Virus record (IMG/VR): IMGVR_UViG_3300037042_001152 | Location: 1 to 26,553 of that record | Direction: 5' to 3' (one strand) | From: a virus | DNA length: 26,553 nt | In this document: in pieces, positions 1-7,083 of the stretch | Position numbering within the stretch: the stretch's first letter is position 1 | How the letters are laid out: each line of letters begins with the position of its first letter | The notes under the pieces: model-generated | The model's input: only the letters and a program-made list of their open reading frames with translations | What the model was told of the DNA's origin: nothing | Databases searched by the model: none | Made by a program: the position numbers and the translations under genes

Positions 1-138
1 AAGAACGTCGATGCGCTTGCCTCGCTCCTCTTCTAGTACATCGAGTGTCTCCAGTAGCGGTTGCACGTGTTCTAGCAGCCAGAGCAATTCACGCTCTTGC
101 TCGTCATACGCTGCATATCTGTTCGTCTTCGTTGTCAT
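1..138 (-). CDS. Small hypothetical protein, partial (3' end beyond window)
   Basis: An open frame of 46 codons reads leftwards from an ATG at 136-138 and is still open at the window edge. A strong Shine-Dalgarno sequence (GGAGGAAC, complement of 143-150) sits at the right distance upstream, which is the main reason to call it a gene. The visible peptide begins MTTKTNRYAAYDEQERELLW and is rich in Glu and Leu, with an amphipathic helical look around LLEHVQPLLETLDVLEEE. No family is recognised. It is transcribed away from the late genes and is divergent from the regulator at 306, so it probably belongs to the early or regulatory half of the genome. The gene is incomplete here and its true length is unknown. 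Confidence 0.6.
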   Translation of the reverse strand, partial: MTTKTNRYAAYDEQERELLWLLEHVQPLLETLDVLEEERGKRIDVL

Positions 139-197
139 AGTGGTTCCTCCGTTGCTAGTCATTGAACGTAGCTAGTTGCTACTCTTCTATGGTGTAC

Positions 198-217
198 GAT
201 AGTGCATGATAGTGCAA
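198..217. repeat. Tandem 10-bp repeat in the divergent control region (candidate operator)
   Basis: GATAGTGCA occurs at 198-206 and again at 208-216, a period of 10 bp, close to one helical turn. It lies between the leftward gene starting at 138 and the rightward regulator starting at 306. Same-face spacing next to a small HTH gene is what a repressor operator often looks like. The operator role is inference. Confidence 0.4.
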
Positions 218-267
218 CAAATAAGTGTGTTTTTATTGTGAGTAATACCAGCTACTTGCGAAAGGTG

Positions 268-295
268 TTGTGTTTTAAGCAACTTAGGGTATAGC
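268..295 (+). promoter_or_regulatory. Candidate sigma70-like promoter for the XRE-family gene
   Basis: TTGTGT at 268-273 and TATAGC at 290-295 are separated by 16 bp. The predicted start of transcription (about 302) is only a few bases before the ATG at 306, so the mRNA would be leaderless or nearly so, as known for lambda cI transcribed from PRM. The match to consensus is moderate. Confidence 0.3.
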
Positions 296-305
296 GTGCA
301 CGTAT

Positions 306-593
306 ATGAGGGTACGCAAAAATTGCATAGTAGACGCAAGATGCGGCGGGCGTAACGCAATCAGCAAACGCGAAGCCGGAGTCTTGTACTCGATGCTGCG
401 CGCGAAGACAGGGCTCACCCAGAAGGTCTTCGGCGAGCGGCTCGGATTGAATCAGCCTACTGTGCACACGCGTGAAAACAATCGGTCGGCATACAGCGCG
501 AGCGAGCTGGTGTTCTTAGCGCGCGCACTGCACTACACGCCAACCGAGTTCTGGAAGCTGCTTGAGACGATAGCTAACTACCCGTCACGATAG
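306..593 (+). CDS. XRE/Cro-type helix-turn-helix regulator
   Basis: A 95-residue protein with one helix-turn-helix of the XRE/Cro/CI kind at about residues 20-85. The core reads LTQKVFGERLGL (37-48) followed by NQPTVHTREN (49-58), with Gln39, Thr52 and Glu57 in the usual positions. A helix with SASELVFLARAL follows. Its length fits a one-domain Cro-like or antirepressor-like phage regulator with no dimerisation or protease domain. ATG at 306 is chosen because the next in-frame ATG (393) would cut into the first helix. No clear ribosome-binding site precedes 306. It lies alone between a leftward gene and the late block, so it probably controls one or both. Its target is not known. Confidence 0.8.
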   Translation: MRVRKNCIVDARCGGRNAISKREAGVLYSMLRAKTGLTQKVFGERLGLNQPTVHTRENNRSAYSASELVFLARALHYTPTEFWKLLETIANYPSR

Positions 594-632
594 GCATTGT
601 GTTACTAACATGCTGGTATCATTAGGCATTGT
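591..632. repeat. Direct repeat TAGGCATTGT, two copies 32 bp apart
   Basis: TAGGCATTGT is found exactly at 591-600 and 623-632; similarity continues for a few bases with one base inserted (GTTACT versus CTACT). The first copy overlaps the stop codon of the regulator gene. The 32-bp offset is about three helical turns. A regulator-binding site is possible; no other copy was noticed in the window. Confidence 0.4.
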
Positions 633-881
633 CTACTTTACGAGAAACAGAAAACTAGTAAACTAAGATGCGTAGCGTTCTCAACACGTTAGCCCCTTTC
701 GGTTCGCCAGGAAAAACAAGTAGTTATGTTTTTGCGTTTCGTTTCCTAAATCGTTCCAGCAATTTACCAACCCTGGCACAGTTTTTGCTTTTCGTTTTCA
801 ATTCGAAAGCGCCGGGCGGTGGAGTAGACGGCGCACCCCACATTCCACATAAAAATCCCAACCCCACTATAAAACACCGTT
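594..881. other. Non-coding region between regulator and late genes
   Basis: About 290 bases without a convincing gene. It contains one copy of the repeated TAGGCATTGT, a T-rich stretch (about 720-800), a 6-bp inverted repeat GCGCCG (809-814) / CGGCGC (829-834) with a 14-base loop, and a TATAAA box at 868-873 just before the small terminase start. A 73-codon frame at 668-889 has no ribosome-binding site and no recognisable content. The region is a plausible place for the late promoter and possibly for a packaging recognition site next to the small terminase gene; neither can be shown from the sequence alone. Confidence 0.4.
868..873 (+). promoter_or_regulatory. Candidate -10 box (TATAAA) directly before the small terminase start
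   Basis: TATAAA at 868-873 places the expected transcription start at about 880-882, that is, on the ATG at 882. There is no good -35 hexamer at the expected distance (CCACAT at 845-850) and no Shine-Dalgarno before the ATG. Together this suggests either a leaderless transcript or chance. Confidence 0.25.
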
Positions 882-1451
882 ATGCCTAAAGACCCAGAAG
901 ACATAATTGTTGAGAAGTTATTGCCTGGTAATCGCGATGGCGGTTCAGCGCGTATACGAACGGCTGACGGCAAGACTTTTACGATGCCTGGGGATGCTCG
1001 ACCTGCTAAACCGCAGGATTTCTCCAAGCCTAGTCCGCAGCGTTCAGAGGAGGTTGCGGGGCAGGTACAGCGACTATCGGCGCTCGGCTTAGGCAAGACG
1101 GCGGTAGCAAACTGTGTGCGGGTGAGTGTTGAGCAGTTGAACAGGAATTATTCTGAGGAGTTTGAGTTAGGGAGAAAGTCGATGTCGGAGGTTGTTGCGA
1201 GTGCTGCGATGGAGCAGGTTAAGGCTGGCAATTCTCAGATGATCATGTACATGGCTAAAACACGGTTAGGCTGGACTGAGCATAATGTTGTTGAGCATAC
1301 GGGCACGGTGAATGCGGTAGTGAGTGCCAAGCCTTTAACGCGAGAGGAGTTTGAGCAGCGGTATTTGTCGGACGACGGGGCGGGTCGTGGTGGCTTGTTA
1401 GGGTCTGTGAGTATTGGCAGTGGGTCTATAAAGGACCGAGACGATGACTGA
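882..1451 (+). CDS. Putative terminase small subunit
   Basis: A 189-residue protein at the head of the late block. About residues 60-135 look like the DNA-recognition part of phage small terminases: a helix-turn-helix-like segment (VQRLSALGLGKTAVANCVRV), a charged helix (EEFELGRKSMSEVVASAAME), then KAGNSQMIMYMAKTRLGWTE, matching the family pattern of Gly-Asn near a K-T-R-x-G-W ending. The family recognises the viral DNA and recruits the large subunit to start packaging. The N-terminal 60 residues and the Gly/Asp-rich C-terminus are not recognised. There is no Shine-Dalgarno at 882. The next gene overlaps its end by 8 nt, and the large terminase lies about 1.8 kb downstream with five small genes between, a wider gap than usual. 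Confidence 0.75.
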   Translation: MPKDPEDIIVEKLLPGNRDGGSARIRTADGKTFTMPGDARPAKPQDFSKPSPQRSEEVAGQVQRLSALGLGKTAVANCVRVSVEQLNRNYSEEFELGRKSMSEVVASAAMEQVKAGNSQMIMYMAKTRLGWTEHNVVEHTGTVNAVVSAKPLTREEFEQRYLSDDGAGRGGLLGSVSIGSGSIKDRDDD

Positions 1452-1704
1452 GTACGACAATGGGTTTTTGTTATCGGAGTATTTAGGCTCGTTGAAGGGG
1501 CTTAGTAGACCTGTTGGTTGGGTTAGTATAGGGGACGTAAAGCCTGAGCCGTATGAGCCTGTGTTGCTTGCTGGACCTGTGTGGAAGCACGCGGTTGGTC
1601 ACTATGATCCTACGCTTAGTGCCTGGGTAGTGAATGAGAAGCTAGTGGAGTTTGGTGTGTTTCCGCACTGGCAGCCGTTACCCAGACCGCCATTTTATGC
1701 CTAA
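1444..1704 (+). CDS. DUF551-like small protein
   Basis: An 86-residue protein overlapping the small terminase by 8 nt, with AAGGA about 10 nt before its ATG. It shows the DUF551 layout: VGWVSIGDVKPEPYEPVLLA, a middle VGHYD...W, and a terminal FPHWQPLPRPP. DUF551 proteins are short phage and prophage proteins of unknown function, known by their W-I-S-V start and H-W-M-P-L-P-P end. Here the first element is altered (Asp-Val-Lys-Pro instead of x-R-L-P). A second DUF551 protein is encoded at 2147-2461. Its role in this phage is unknown. Confidence 0.7.
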   Translation: MTEYDNGFLLSEYLGSLKGLSRPVGWVSIGDVKPEPYEPVLLAGPVWKHAVGHYDPTLSAWVVNEKLVEFGVFPHWQPLPRPPFYA

Positions 1705-1900
1705 AGGGTCTAGGCGTAGCAAGGACGTTGAGATTTACTACAAGTGCCCTGAGTGTAGCTGGATTGGCTACCTAGTGACTGACCGTTATTGGGTCAGTTG
1801 TGGTCAGTGTCGAGTACGTTTTGGCGTGAGTGGCAACGAGGTGCCGAGGGCTGAGTATCGGCAGCGGTATTGTTTGGATGAGGAGACTAGCGATGAGTAA
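1697..1900 (+). CDS. Small zinc-ribbon protein
   Basis: A 67-residue basic protein. ATG at 1697 is preferred over an in-frame GTG/ATG further upstream because residues before it are a shadow of the DUF551 gene, and the start overlaps that gene's stop (8 nt), so translation is probably coupled; there is no Shine-Dalgarno. Four cysteines in two CxxC pairs (C17, C20 and C35, C38; KCPECSW and SCGQCRV) make a zinc ribbon likely. Such tiny zinc-ribbon proteins in phages are often nucleic-acid or protein binding, but no function can be assigned. Next gene overlaps by 8 nt. Confidence 0.65.
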   Translation: MPKGSRRSKDVEIYYKCPECSWIGYLVTDRYWVSCGQCRVRFGVSGNEVPRAEYRQRYCLDEETSDE

Positions 1901-2150
1901 GACACCTGAGCAGATGGCAGAGGAATACGCAGAAGATTGCTACAAAGATTCTGACTATCCTCCTGAAATTTTACGCCATACAAAAAAAGCTACTGCAAGT
2001 GTTTTCCTCGCTGGCTACCAAGCCGCAAAGGATGAGGAGGCAACAAAGGACCAGAAGATAGCAGCATTATGGACGGAAAGTATCAAAAATATGCTTCCAA
2101 GTGTGCATGAAATTACATTGTTTCCAAGCAAGTTAAAGGAGGACAAATGA
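1893..2150 (+). CDS. Small hypothetical protein with KTPEQ...AGYQAAK module
   Basis: An 85-residue protein whose ATG at 1893 is fixed by a good Shine-Dalgarno (AGGAG, 1881-1885) and by overlap with the preceding stop. It starts MSKTPEQMAEEYAEDCY and continues to VFLAGYQAAKDEE. The same two elements, KTPEQ and AGYQAAK, form the first 40 residues of the next protein, so the two genes are paralogous over this part. Here the module is followed by an unrelated tail rich in Lys and Ser instead of a DUF551 domain. Function unknown. Stop and next start overlap as ATGA (2147-2150). Confidence 0.65.
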   Translation: MSKTPEQMAEEYAEDCYKDSDYPPEILRHTKKATASVFLAGYQAAKDEEATKDQKIAALWTESIKNMLPSVHEITLFPSKLKEDK

Positions 2151-2461
2151 AAACACCTGAGCAGTTAGCCGTTGAATGGCTAAAAGAAGAATATGGTGAC
2201 ACATCGAATTGGACCTACATGGGACAAGAAATGTCGTTAGATGCTTTTTATGCTGGCTACCAAGCCGCGAAGCCTCAATGGATCAGCGTTAAGGAGCGGC
2301 TGCCGGAAGCTGAACAACGTGTTGTCATCTTTGATCGTGGTCAATTTAGCGTTAGTTATTTAACTGCTTGGGGGCATTGGGCGATTGAACAACAAGATGT
2401 GATGAAAGAACCTACTTACTGGATGCCGCTGCCTAAGCCACCGGAAGATGCTAAGGAGTAG
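2147..2461 (+). CDS. DUF551 protein with N-terminal KTPEQ...AGYQAAK module
   Basis: A 104-residue two-part protein. Residues 1-42 (MKTPEQLAVEW ... FYAGYQAAK) resemble the N-terminus of the previous gene product; residues 43-104 are a typical DUF551 domain, starting QWISVKERLPEAEQRVVIF and ending TYWMPLPKPPE. It has a strong Shine-Dalgarno (AAGGAGG at 2135-2142) and a 4-nt overlap with the upstream gene. The pairing of an x-A-G-Y-x-A-A segment with W-I-S-V is common in phage DUF551 proteins. Function unknown; probably non-essential accessory cargo sitting between the two terminase genes. Confidence 0.75.
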   Translation: MKTPEQLAVEWLKEEYGDTSNWTYMGQEMSLDAFYAGYQAAKPQWISVKERLPEAEQRVVIFDRGQFSVSYLTAWGHWAIEQQDVMKEPTYWMPLPKPPEDAKE

Positions 2462-2597
2462 TTGCGGCTGGTTGTCTAGTGGTGGGCGTTTTTGCTGTTT
2501 CCTGCCCCGGTAGGCGTTTGCTAGTGTCCGAAGATTAACAGCGTCAGGAGCTAGACAGCCGCACCATGAGCAGATCGCAAGTAGCTACAAAGCGAGG
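2462..2597 (+). ncRNA. Candidate structured RNA element between DUF551 and pre-TerL genes
   Basis: This 136-base gap has no open frame worth calling but can fold well. TGCGGCT (2463-2469) pairs with AGCCGCA (2557-2563), and after a 4-base bulge GTCTAG (2474-2479) pairs with CTAGAC (2551-2556), giving a 13-bp closing stem. Inside, GCTGTT (2494-2499) pairs with AACAGC (2537-2542), and CCTGC (2501-2505) with GTAGG (2510-2514, one G-U) closes a tetraloop. A near-repeat GGTGGGCGTTT / GGTAGGCGTTT lies at 2481-2491 and 2509-2519. The 3' side runs into CCGCACCA, which recalls a tRNA end, but no anticodon arm or T arm is found. It matches no RNA family that I recognise. Confidence 0.4.
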
Positions 2598-3215
2598 ATG
2601 CTTCTTTTGAATGTTGATTGCCCACCGTTAAAAGTTTGGGTTCACAACCGCCACCTAACGCAGAATGAGGAGGCGACGGGGTACGAAGCTGGTTACTTGT
2701 TTGCTGTACAGAGTTACAAGGGAAGGGCGCTACAATTTCATGTTTTGTTGCAGTCTGGCGCGCATTTTCGACACGTTCCTATTCATTGGTTGTTGTGGCA
2801 GCCGACTGCCAGTGAAATGTATGATCTGGAGCAGTTACAGCTTTGGGACTGTTACAGCTATAAGCCTGTAGTAACTGTTTTTGATTTCCTGCGTGATTAC
2901 GAGTGCCGAGCGATACTAAAAACAAAAACCGAAGTGCCTGCCAAATACTTTTGCACTGTGGACTGGCTTCCTGACAGTGATCAGCAGTCTGGCTATGTTT
3001 TGCAGCCCGACCAAAACAAATGCGCTCATATTCTGCTTTTGAGCACTGGACAGCTGTGCGCTTTGCCTACGAATCGCATAGCTTTTCAAGACGCTTTTTT
3101 TATTGGCAATAGTGGCAATCCCGGCGCTAAGGGATACAAAACTATCGACACAGTTTGGAGCGCAGAAAACAGCGAGCGTTGGTCAGTAGCGGATACGGAC
3201 GAGGTTTTTTACTGA
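2598..3215 (+). CDS. Conserved phage protein of unknown function upstream of TerL
   Basis: A 205-residue protein ending one base into the large terminase start (TGATG). It begins MLLLNVDCPPLKVWVHNRHL, then has a beta-rich body with AGYLFAVQSYKGRALQFHVLL, LEQLQLWDCYSYKP and a C-terminal NRIAFQDAFF. The CPPLKVWV opening and the LQLWDCYSY segment recall a conserved protein found just before large terminase in other podovirus-like and uncultured aquatic phages, which I recognise only loosely. No catalytic motif, signal or membrane segment is seen. The start is not well fixed: the ATG at 2598 has GCGAGG immediately before it, too close for an ideal ribosome-binding site. Confidence 0.6.
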   Translation: MLLLNVDCPPLKVWVHNRHLTQNEEATGYEAGYLFAVQSYKGRALQFHVLLQSGAHFRHVPIHWLLWQPTASEMYDLEQLQLWDCYSYKPVVTVFDFLRDYECRAILKTKTEVPAKYFCTVDWLPDSDQQSGYVLQPDQNKCAHILLLSTGQLCALPTNRIAFQDAFFIGNSGNPGAKGYKTIDTVWSAENSERWSVADTDEVFY

Positions 3216-4618
3216 TGGCTAGCAACGAGAAAGTTGTTTGGCAACCGCAACCGGGTCCTCAAGAGATACTGGTAAACTGTCCGATCACGTTGGTTGGCTA
3301 CGGCGGGGCGCGTGGTGGCGGCAAGACTGACGGGGTGCTTGGCAAGATAGCGGTAGACCAGCAGCGTTACGGGCAGGATTTCAACGCCATCTTTTTCCGC
3401 AAAGAGTTGCCGCAAGCAGATGATCTTATTGAGCGAGCAAAGCAGATATATTTGCCGCTTAACGCTCATTGGCAAGACCAGAAGAAGCAGTTCACTTTTC
3501 CCAATGGTGGGCGATTAAGGTTTAGACCGCTTGGGGATGATGGCGACGCTGAGAAGTACCAGGGTCAGAATTTGAGCATGGCGTGTGTGGAGGAGGCGGG
3601 AAACTTTGCCGACCCGTCGCCGATCTGGAAGCTGTTTGGAGCATTGCGAGGCAACGGCGGCTCTCAAGTTATCCTGACGTTCAATCCTGGTGGCGTAGGG
3701 CATCACTGGCTTAAGGAGTTGTTCATTAAGCCGCATCCGATGGGGCGCAAGGTTTTAAGGAAGAAGCTGCCTAACGGAGCTAGGTTTGAGTACATTTACA
3801 TTCCGAGTCGTGTTGGCGACAACCAGATCCTTTTGGCGAGAGACCCTGGGTATATAGATCGTTTGCACATGGTTGGCAGCCCGGAGCTGGTTCGCGCATG
3901 GCTAGAAGGCGATTGGGAGATCCATGAGGGTAGTTTCTTTCCTGAATTCAGCAGTCGTCACATTATTTCGCCTTTTAACATTCCTAAGCATTGGCATAGG
4001 TATCTTGGTTACGATTGGGGTTTTCGTAGCCCTTTTGCCGCTGTTTGGGGTGCTGTATGCAGTGGCAGAAATGACGAGGGAAAGGAGGTTCCGTATCCCA
4101 AGGGTGCCATTATCGTTTACCGAGAGATGTGGGGAAAGGGAGTTGATAACGTTGAGCAAGCAAACCGAATTGCAGCAGCTTCGGTTGGTGAGAACGTACA
4201 CGCAGCAGCAGACCCAAGCATCTTCAACAACCAGGGCGGTCCGTCTATCGCTGATCAATTCCACACAGTGTTTGCCAAGTACAAGCATCCTAGCTTTAGA
4301 CCAGCAGACAATGACAGACGGTCAGGATGGTCACAAATAAGACAGCGATTGGTTGCTAAACCCCCATTGTTGTATATTACGACTGCTTGCCCTTATTTGC
4401 TGGAAACTTTGCCAGCATTAGCGATTGACAGGCGGCATCCAGAAGATGCGGATAGCAGCGGCAACGATCATGCCTGTGATGCTTTACGTTATCTGTGCAA
4501 GGAGCGTCTTATTGATTCTAAATGGGAAGAGCCAAAACAGGCGTTTAACAACGGTGTTGTGCAGTTACAGGCATACGTAAACAGAATTCGTAAAGAACAG
4601 AGCAGACCACGAATATGA
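3215..4618 (+). CDS. terL: Terminase large subunit (packaging ATPase-nuclease)
   Basis: A 467-residue motor protein that hydrolyses ATP to pump DNA through the portal and cuts the concatemer. Start at ATG 3215 is chosen because it overlaps the preceding stop and has GACGAGG upstream. The N-terminal ATPase has Walker A GGARGGGKT (30-38) and a Walker B-like ACVEEAG with Glu126/Glu127. The C-terminal RNase H-like nuclease shows its acidic residues in order: Asp267 in YLGYDWGF, Asp333 in AAADPSIF, and Asp418/Asp422 in GNDHACDALR. Length is normal for the family. It overlaps the portal gene as ATGA. The sequence does not tell whether packaging is by headful or at a fixed site. Confidence 0.95.
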   Translation: MASNEKVVWQPQPGPQEILVNCPITLVGYGGARGGGKTDGVLGKIAVDQQRYGQDFNAIFFRKELPQADDLIERAKQIYLPLNAHWQDQKKQFTFPNGGRLRFRPLGDDGDAEKYQGQNLSMACVEEAGNFADPSPIWKLFGALRGNGGSQVILTFNPGGVGHHWLKELFIKPHPMGRKVLRKKLPNGARFEYIYIPSRVGDNQILLARDPGYIDRLHMVGSPELVRAWLEGDWEIHEGSFFPEFSSRHIISPFNIPKHWHRYLGYDWGFRSPFAAVWGAVCSGRNDEGKEVPYPKGAIIVYREMWGKGVDNVEQANRIAAASVGENVHAAADPSIFNNQGGPSIADQFHTVFAKYKHPSFRPADNDRRSGWSQIRQRLVAKPPLLYITTACPYLLETLPALAIDRRHPEDADSSGNDHACDALRYLCKERLIDSKWEEPKQAFNNGVVQLQAYVNRIRKEQSRPRI

Positions 4619-7083
4619 AAGCAAAGCCGTTAGTTGAGCGTTTTAGTGGGTCGTACTGGAAGTCAGAGATTACGAGAGCGAAGGATCGCAGCAAGAGGTT
4701 TATTGATGCTGCGGAGGAGTCCATTCGTGTTTACAACGCACAAAAGCAGGTGGGGTTGTATGACGATGCTGAGCGAAGACTTAATTGTTGGTGGTATTGT
4801 GTCAATACTCTTCTACCTGCTTACTACTCCTCGACGCCGAAAGCGGAAGTCACGCTTAGGAAAAGGACGGGCGGGACGCTTGAAGAAGTAAGTGCGGTTT
4901 TGCTTGAGCGAAACTTGCAGTACCAGATGGAGTGCGAGTTTCCGTTCGACACTGTTGGCTACAACGCTGCCTTGCAGTTTTTGCTGACTGGTCGCGCTAT
5001 TCTGTGGGCTCGTTACGAGGCTGAGTTCGAGGAAGAGACGGTAGAGATTGCGCTGTTTCAGGCAGAGGACGGCAGCTTTGTAGACGACAAGGGACAGCCG
5101 TTTGCGGGAGACGTGAGCAAGGCAAAGCCTGGTCCGGGTGGCGTGGTATTGGTTGAGGTTACCACCGAAGTTAAGGATGACGAGTCAGCCATTTTAGACG
5201 TTGTGCAGTACAATGATTACTTGTGCTCAGACGCCAGAAACGAGACAGAGGTTGAGTGGCGAGCAAGGCGAGCATACCTGGCGCGTGAGAAAGCCAAGGA
5301 GATGTTTGGCACAGAGGTAGCTGATGAGTTGAGCTACGATGCGTATCCTGACAAGGACAAGCGCAGCTACGAGAACAACGAGGACAAGTACGAGGGCAAG
5401 GCAGAGCTGTGGGAAATATGGTGCCAAGAGACTGAAGAGGTTTATTGGCTGCACCCTAACAGCGACAAGGGCATTGTGTTTCAGTCAGAAGCGCCGATTG
5501 ATTTTGAGGGCTTCTTTCCGTGTACTGTCATTGCACAGAGCCAAGACCCGGACAGTGTGCTGCCTGTAAGCGATTACTCGCACGTTAGGGATCAGATCCT
5601 GGAGGTTGAGCGGCTTACTACTCGTATTCATGCCGTGACACAGGCTATTCGTACCAACAGCGTGTATGACGCTACACTTGGTAATGAAATTGAGGCGCTA
5701 ATGTCAGGCGACCTTAAGATGATTCCTGTCATGAATTGGCCTAGCTACAAGAGTCGCGGTGGTTTAGCGGCTGGTGTAGAGACCAAAGATATTGCGCCGT
5801 ATGTCAATGCGCTTCAGGTTTTACAGGCTGCAAGGCAGACAACGCTTGAGCAGCTTTATGAGACGCTGAAAGTTTCTGATCTGCTTCGCGGCACAAGCGA
5901 CCAGTACAAGTCAGCAACGGCTAACCGGCTAGAAAACGCATGGTCGAGCCTTGGGCTAATCGTGCGCCAAAACATGTTCACCAAGTTTGTTTCTGACGCG
6001 ATTGAAAAGCTAGGAAACATTGTCGCATCACAGTTTGATGCGGAGCGCATTTTTGAGGCTGGTGACATAGACCAGTTATTGCTTCCGTTGTTGCCAGAGC
6101 CGCAGCCAGAACCAGAGCCGCAGGTTGGTCCAGATGGTCAGCCGCTGCCGATGCCACCGATGCAGCAGCCTGACCCGGCGATGATTCTGGACGGCATGAA
6201 GATGCAGTTGATTGCGTTTTTGAAGGACGACGACAGGGTTGCGTACCGCATAAAGATAGCGTCGGACTCAATGGTCGCCATTGATCAGGCGCAGGACCAG
6301 GCTGAAGGCTCACAGCTGATGAACACAGCCGGAGAGTTTTTCAACCAGATGCGAGCGCTTATTGAGCAATACCCGCCGTTGCTTGGCTTTTCCATTGAGC
6401 TGTTTCAGAACGTAATCAAGAGGTTTAAGGGTGGCAAAGAGCTGGACGGCATCTTTACGAAGGCATTGGGGCAAATTGGTGAGATTGCTAGGGCTAAGGA
6501 AGAAGCGGCAAAACAACCGCCACCGCCAGATCCAGTTATGCAAGAAATGCAAGCCAGGATGCAAATCGCACAAGTTGAAGCGCAAGCACGCATGTCAGCA
6601 ACTCAGATGCAAATGCAGGATGCTCACGAGAAGAATATGCTGGTGGCGCAAGAGTCACAGCTAAAGATGCAGCGTGATCAGCTAGACGCGCAGCTTGCTA
6701 TAAACAAGCAGCAGTTTGAGCAGTACATAAAGCAAGCCGAGCTTGGCATAGCGCAGCAGGAGGCACAGATTAAGGCTAACGCTGTGCAGGTAGACTTGCT
6801 GAAGGTTCAGTCGAGCACTGACGCTGGAAACGCAAAGTTGAGTGTGCAGCAAGAAGCTAACCGCATGGCTGCCATCTTGGACATTCAAAGCCAGCAGCTT
6901 GAGCAGACGAGAATACAGTTGTCTGAGACTGAAAAGCTGATGGAGGAAAGGCGGCTTGCTGCGGAACAGGAAATTGAGCGTATGCGGTTGGGGCTTGAGG
7001 CTATGAAACCCATGGCGCAACAGCCACAGCAACAGCCACAGCAGCCTGTAATTGTGGCAAACGTGGTGCCACCGCGCTCTTAA
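4615..7083 (+). CDS. Portal protein with long Gln-rich coiled-coil C-terminus
   Basis: An 822-residue protein immediately after large terminase, the usual place for the portal, the dodecameric ring through which DNA enters and leaves the head. The first 490 residues have the mixed alpha/beta look of podovirus portals (for example ENAWSSLGLIVRQNMFTKFV near the middle). A Pro/Glu/Gln linker (PEPQPEPEPQ) at about 495-520 precedes a helical segment, and from about residue 633 to the end the protein is almost pure Gln/Met/Ala/Glu heptad-like helix. Long C-terminal helices that form a barrel above the ring are known for P22-type portals. It is long for the family. No ribosome-binding site is obvious; it is coupled to the terminase by a 4-nt overlap. 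Confidence 0.85.
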   Translation: MKAKPLVERFSGSYWKSEITRAKDRSKRFIDAAEESIRVYNAQKQVGLYDDAERRLNCWWYCVNTLLPAYYSSTPKAEVTLRKRTGGTLEEVSAVLLERNLQYQMECEFPFDTVGYNAALQFLLTGRAILWARYEAEFEEETVEIALFQAEDGSFVDDKGQPFAGDVSKAKPGPGGVVLVEVTTEVKDDESAILDVVQYNDYLCSDARNETEVEWRARRAYLAREKAKEMFGTEVADELSYDAYPDKDKRSYENNEDKYEGKAELWEIWCQETEEVYWLHPNSDKGIVFQSEAPIDFEGFFPCTVIAQSQDPDSVLPVSDYSHVRDQILEVERLTTRIHAVTQAIRTNSVYDATLGNEIEALMSGDLKMIPVMNWPSYKSRGGLAAGVETKDIAPYVNALQVLQAARQTTLEQLYETLKVSDLLRGTSDQYKSATANRLENAWSSLGLIVRQNMFTKFVSDAIEKLGNIVASQFDAERIFEAGDIDQLLLPLLPEPQPEPEPQVGPDGQPLPMPPMQQPDPAMILDGMKMQLIAFLKDDDRVAYRIKIASDSMVAIDQAQDQAEGSQLMNTAGEFFNQMRALIEQYPPLLGFSIELFQNVIKRFKGGKELDGIFTKALGQIGEIARAKEEAAKQPPPPDPVMQEMQARMQIAQVEAQARMSATQMQMQDAHEKNMLVAQESQLKMQRDQLDAQLAINKQQFEQYIKQAELGIAQQEAQIKANAVQVDLLKVQSSTDAGNAKLSVQQEANRMAAILDIQSQQLEQTRIQLSETEKLMEERRLAAEQEIERMRLGLEAMKPMAQQPQQQPQQPVIVANVVPPRS

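Noticed and set aside
668-889. 73-codon open frame upstream of the small terminase, ending in an 8-nt overlap with its start
   Set aside because: No ribosome-binding site, composition unlike a folded protein, no recognisable motif; the overlap resembles the one at 1697-1704 but that alone does not support a gene.
2464-2566. tRNA gene
   Set aside because: The acceptor-like stem, a D-arm-like GTCTAGTGGT and terminal CCA are suggestive, but no anticodon stem-loop and no T arm of the usual kind can be placed.
2566-2610. Short leader peptide (14 codons) before the gene at 2598
   Set aside because: The nearest AGGAG is about 15 bases upstream, too far, and the peptide has no attenuation-like codon run.
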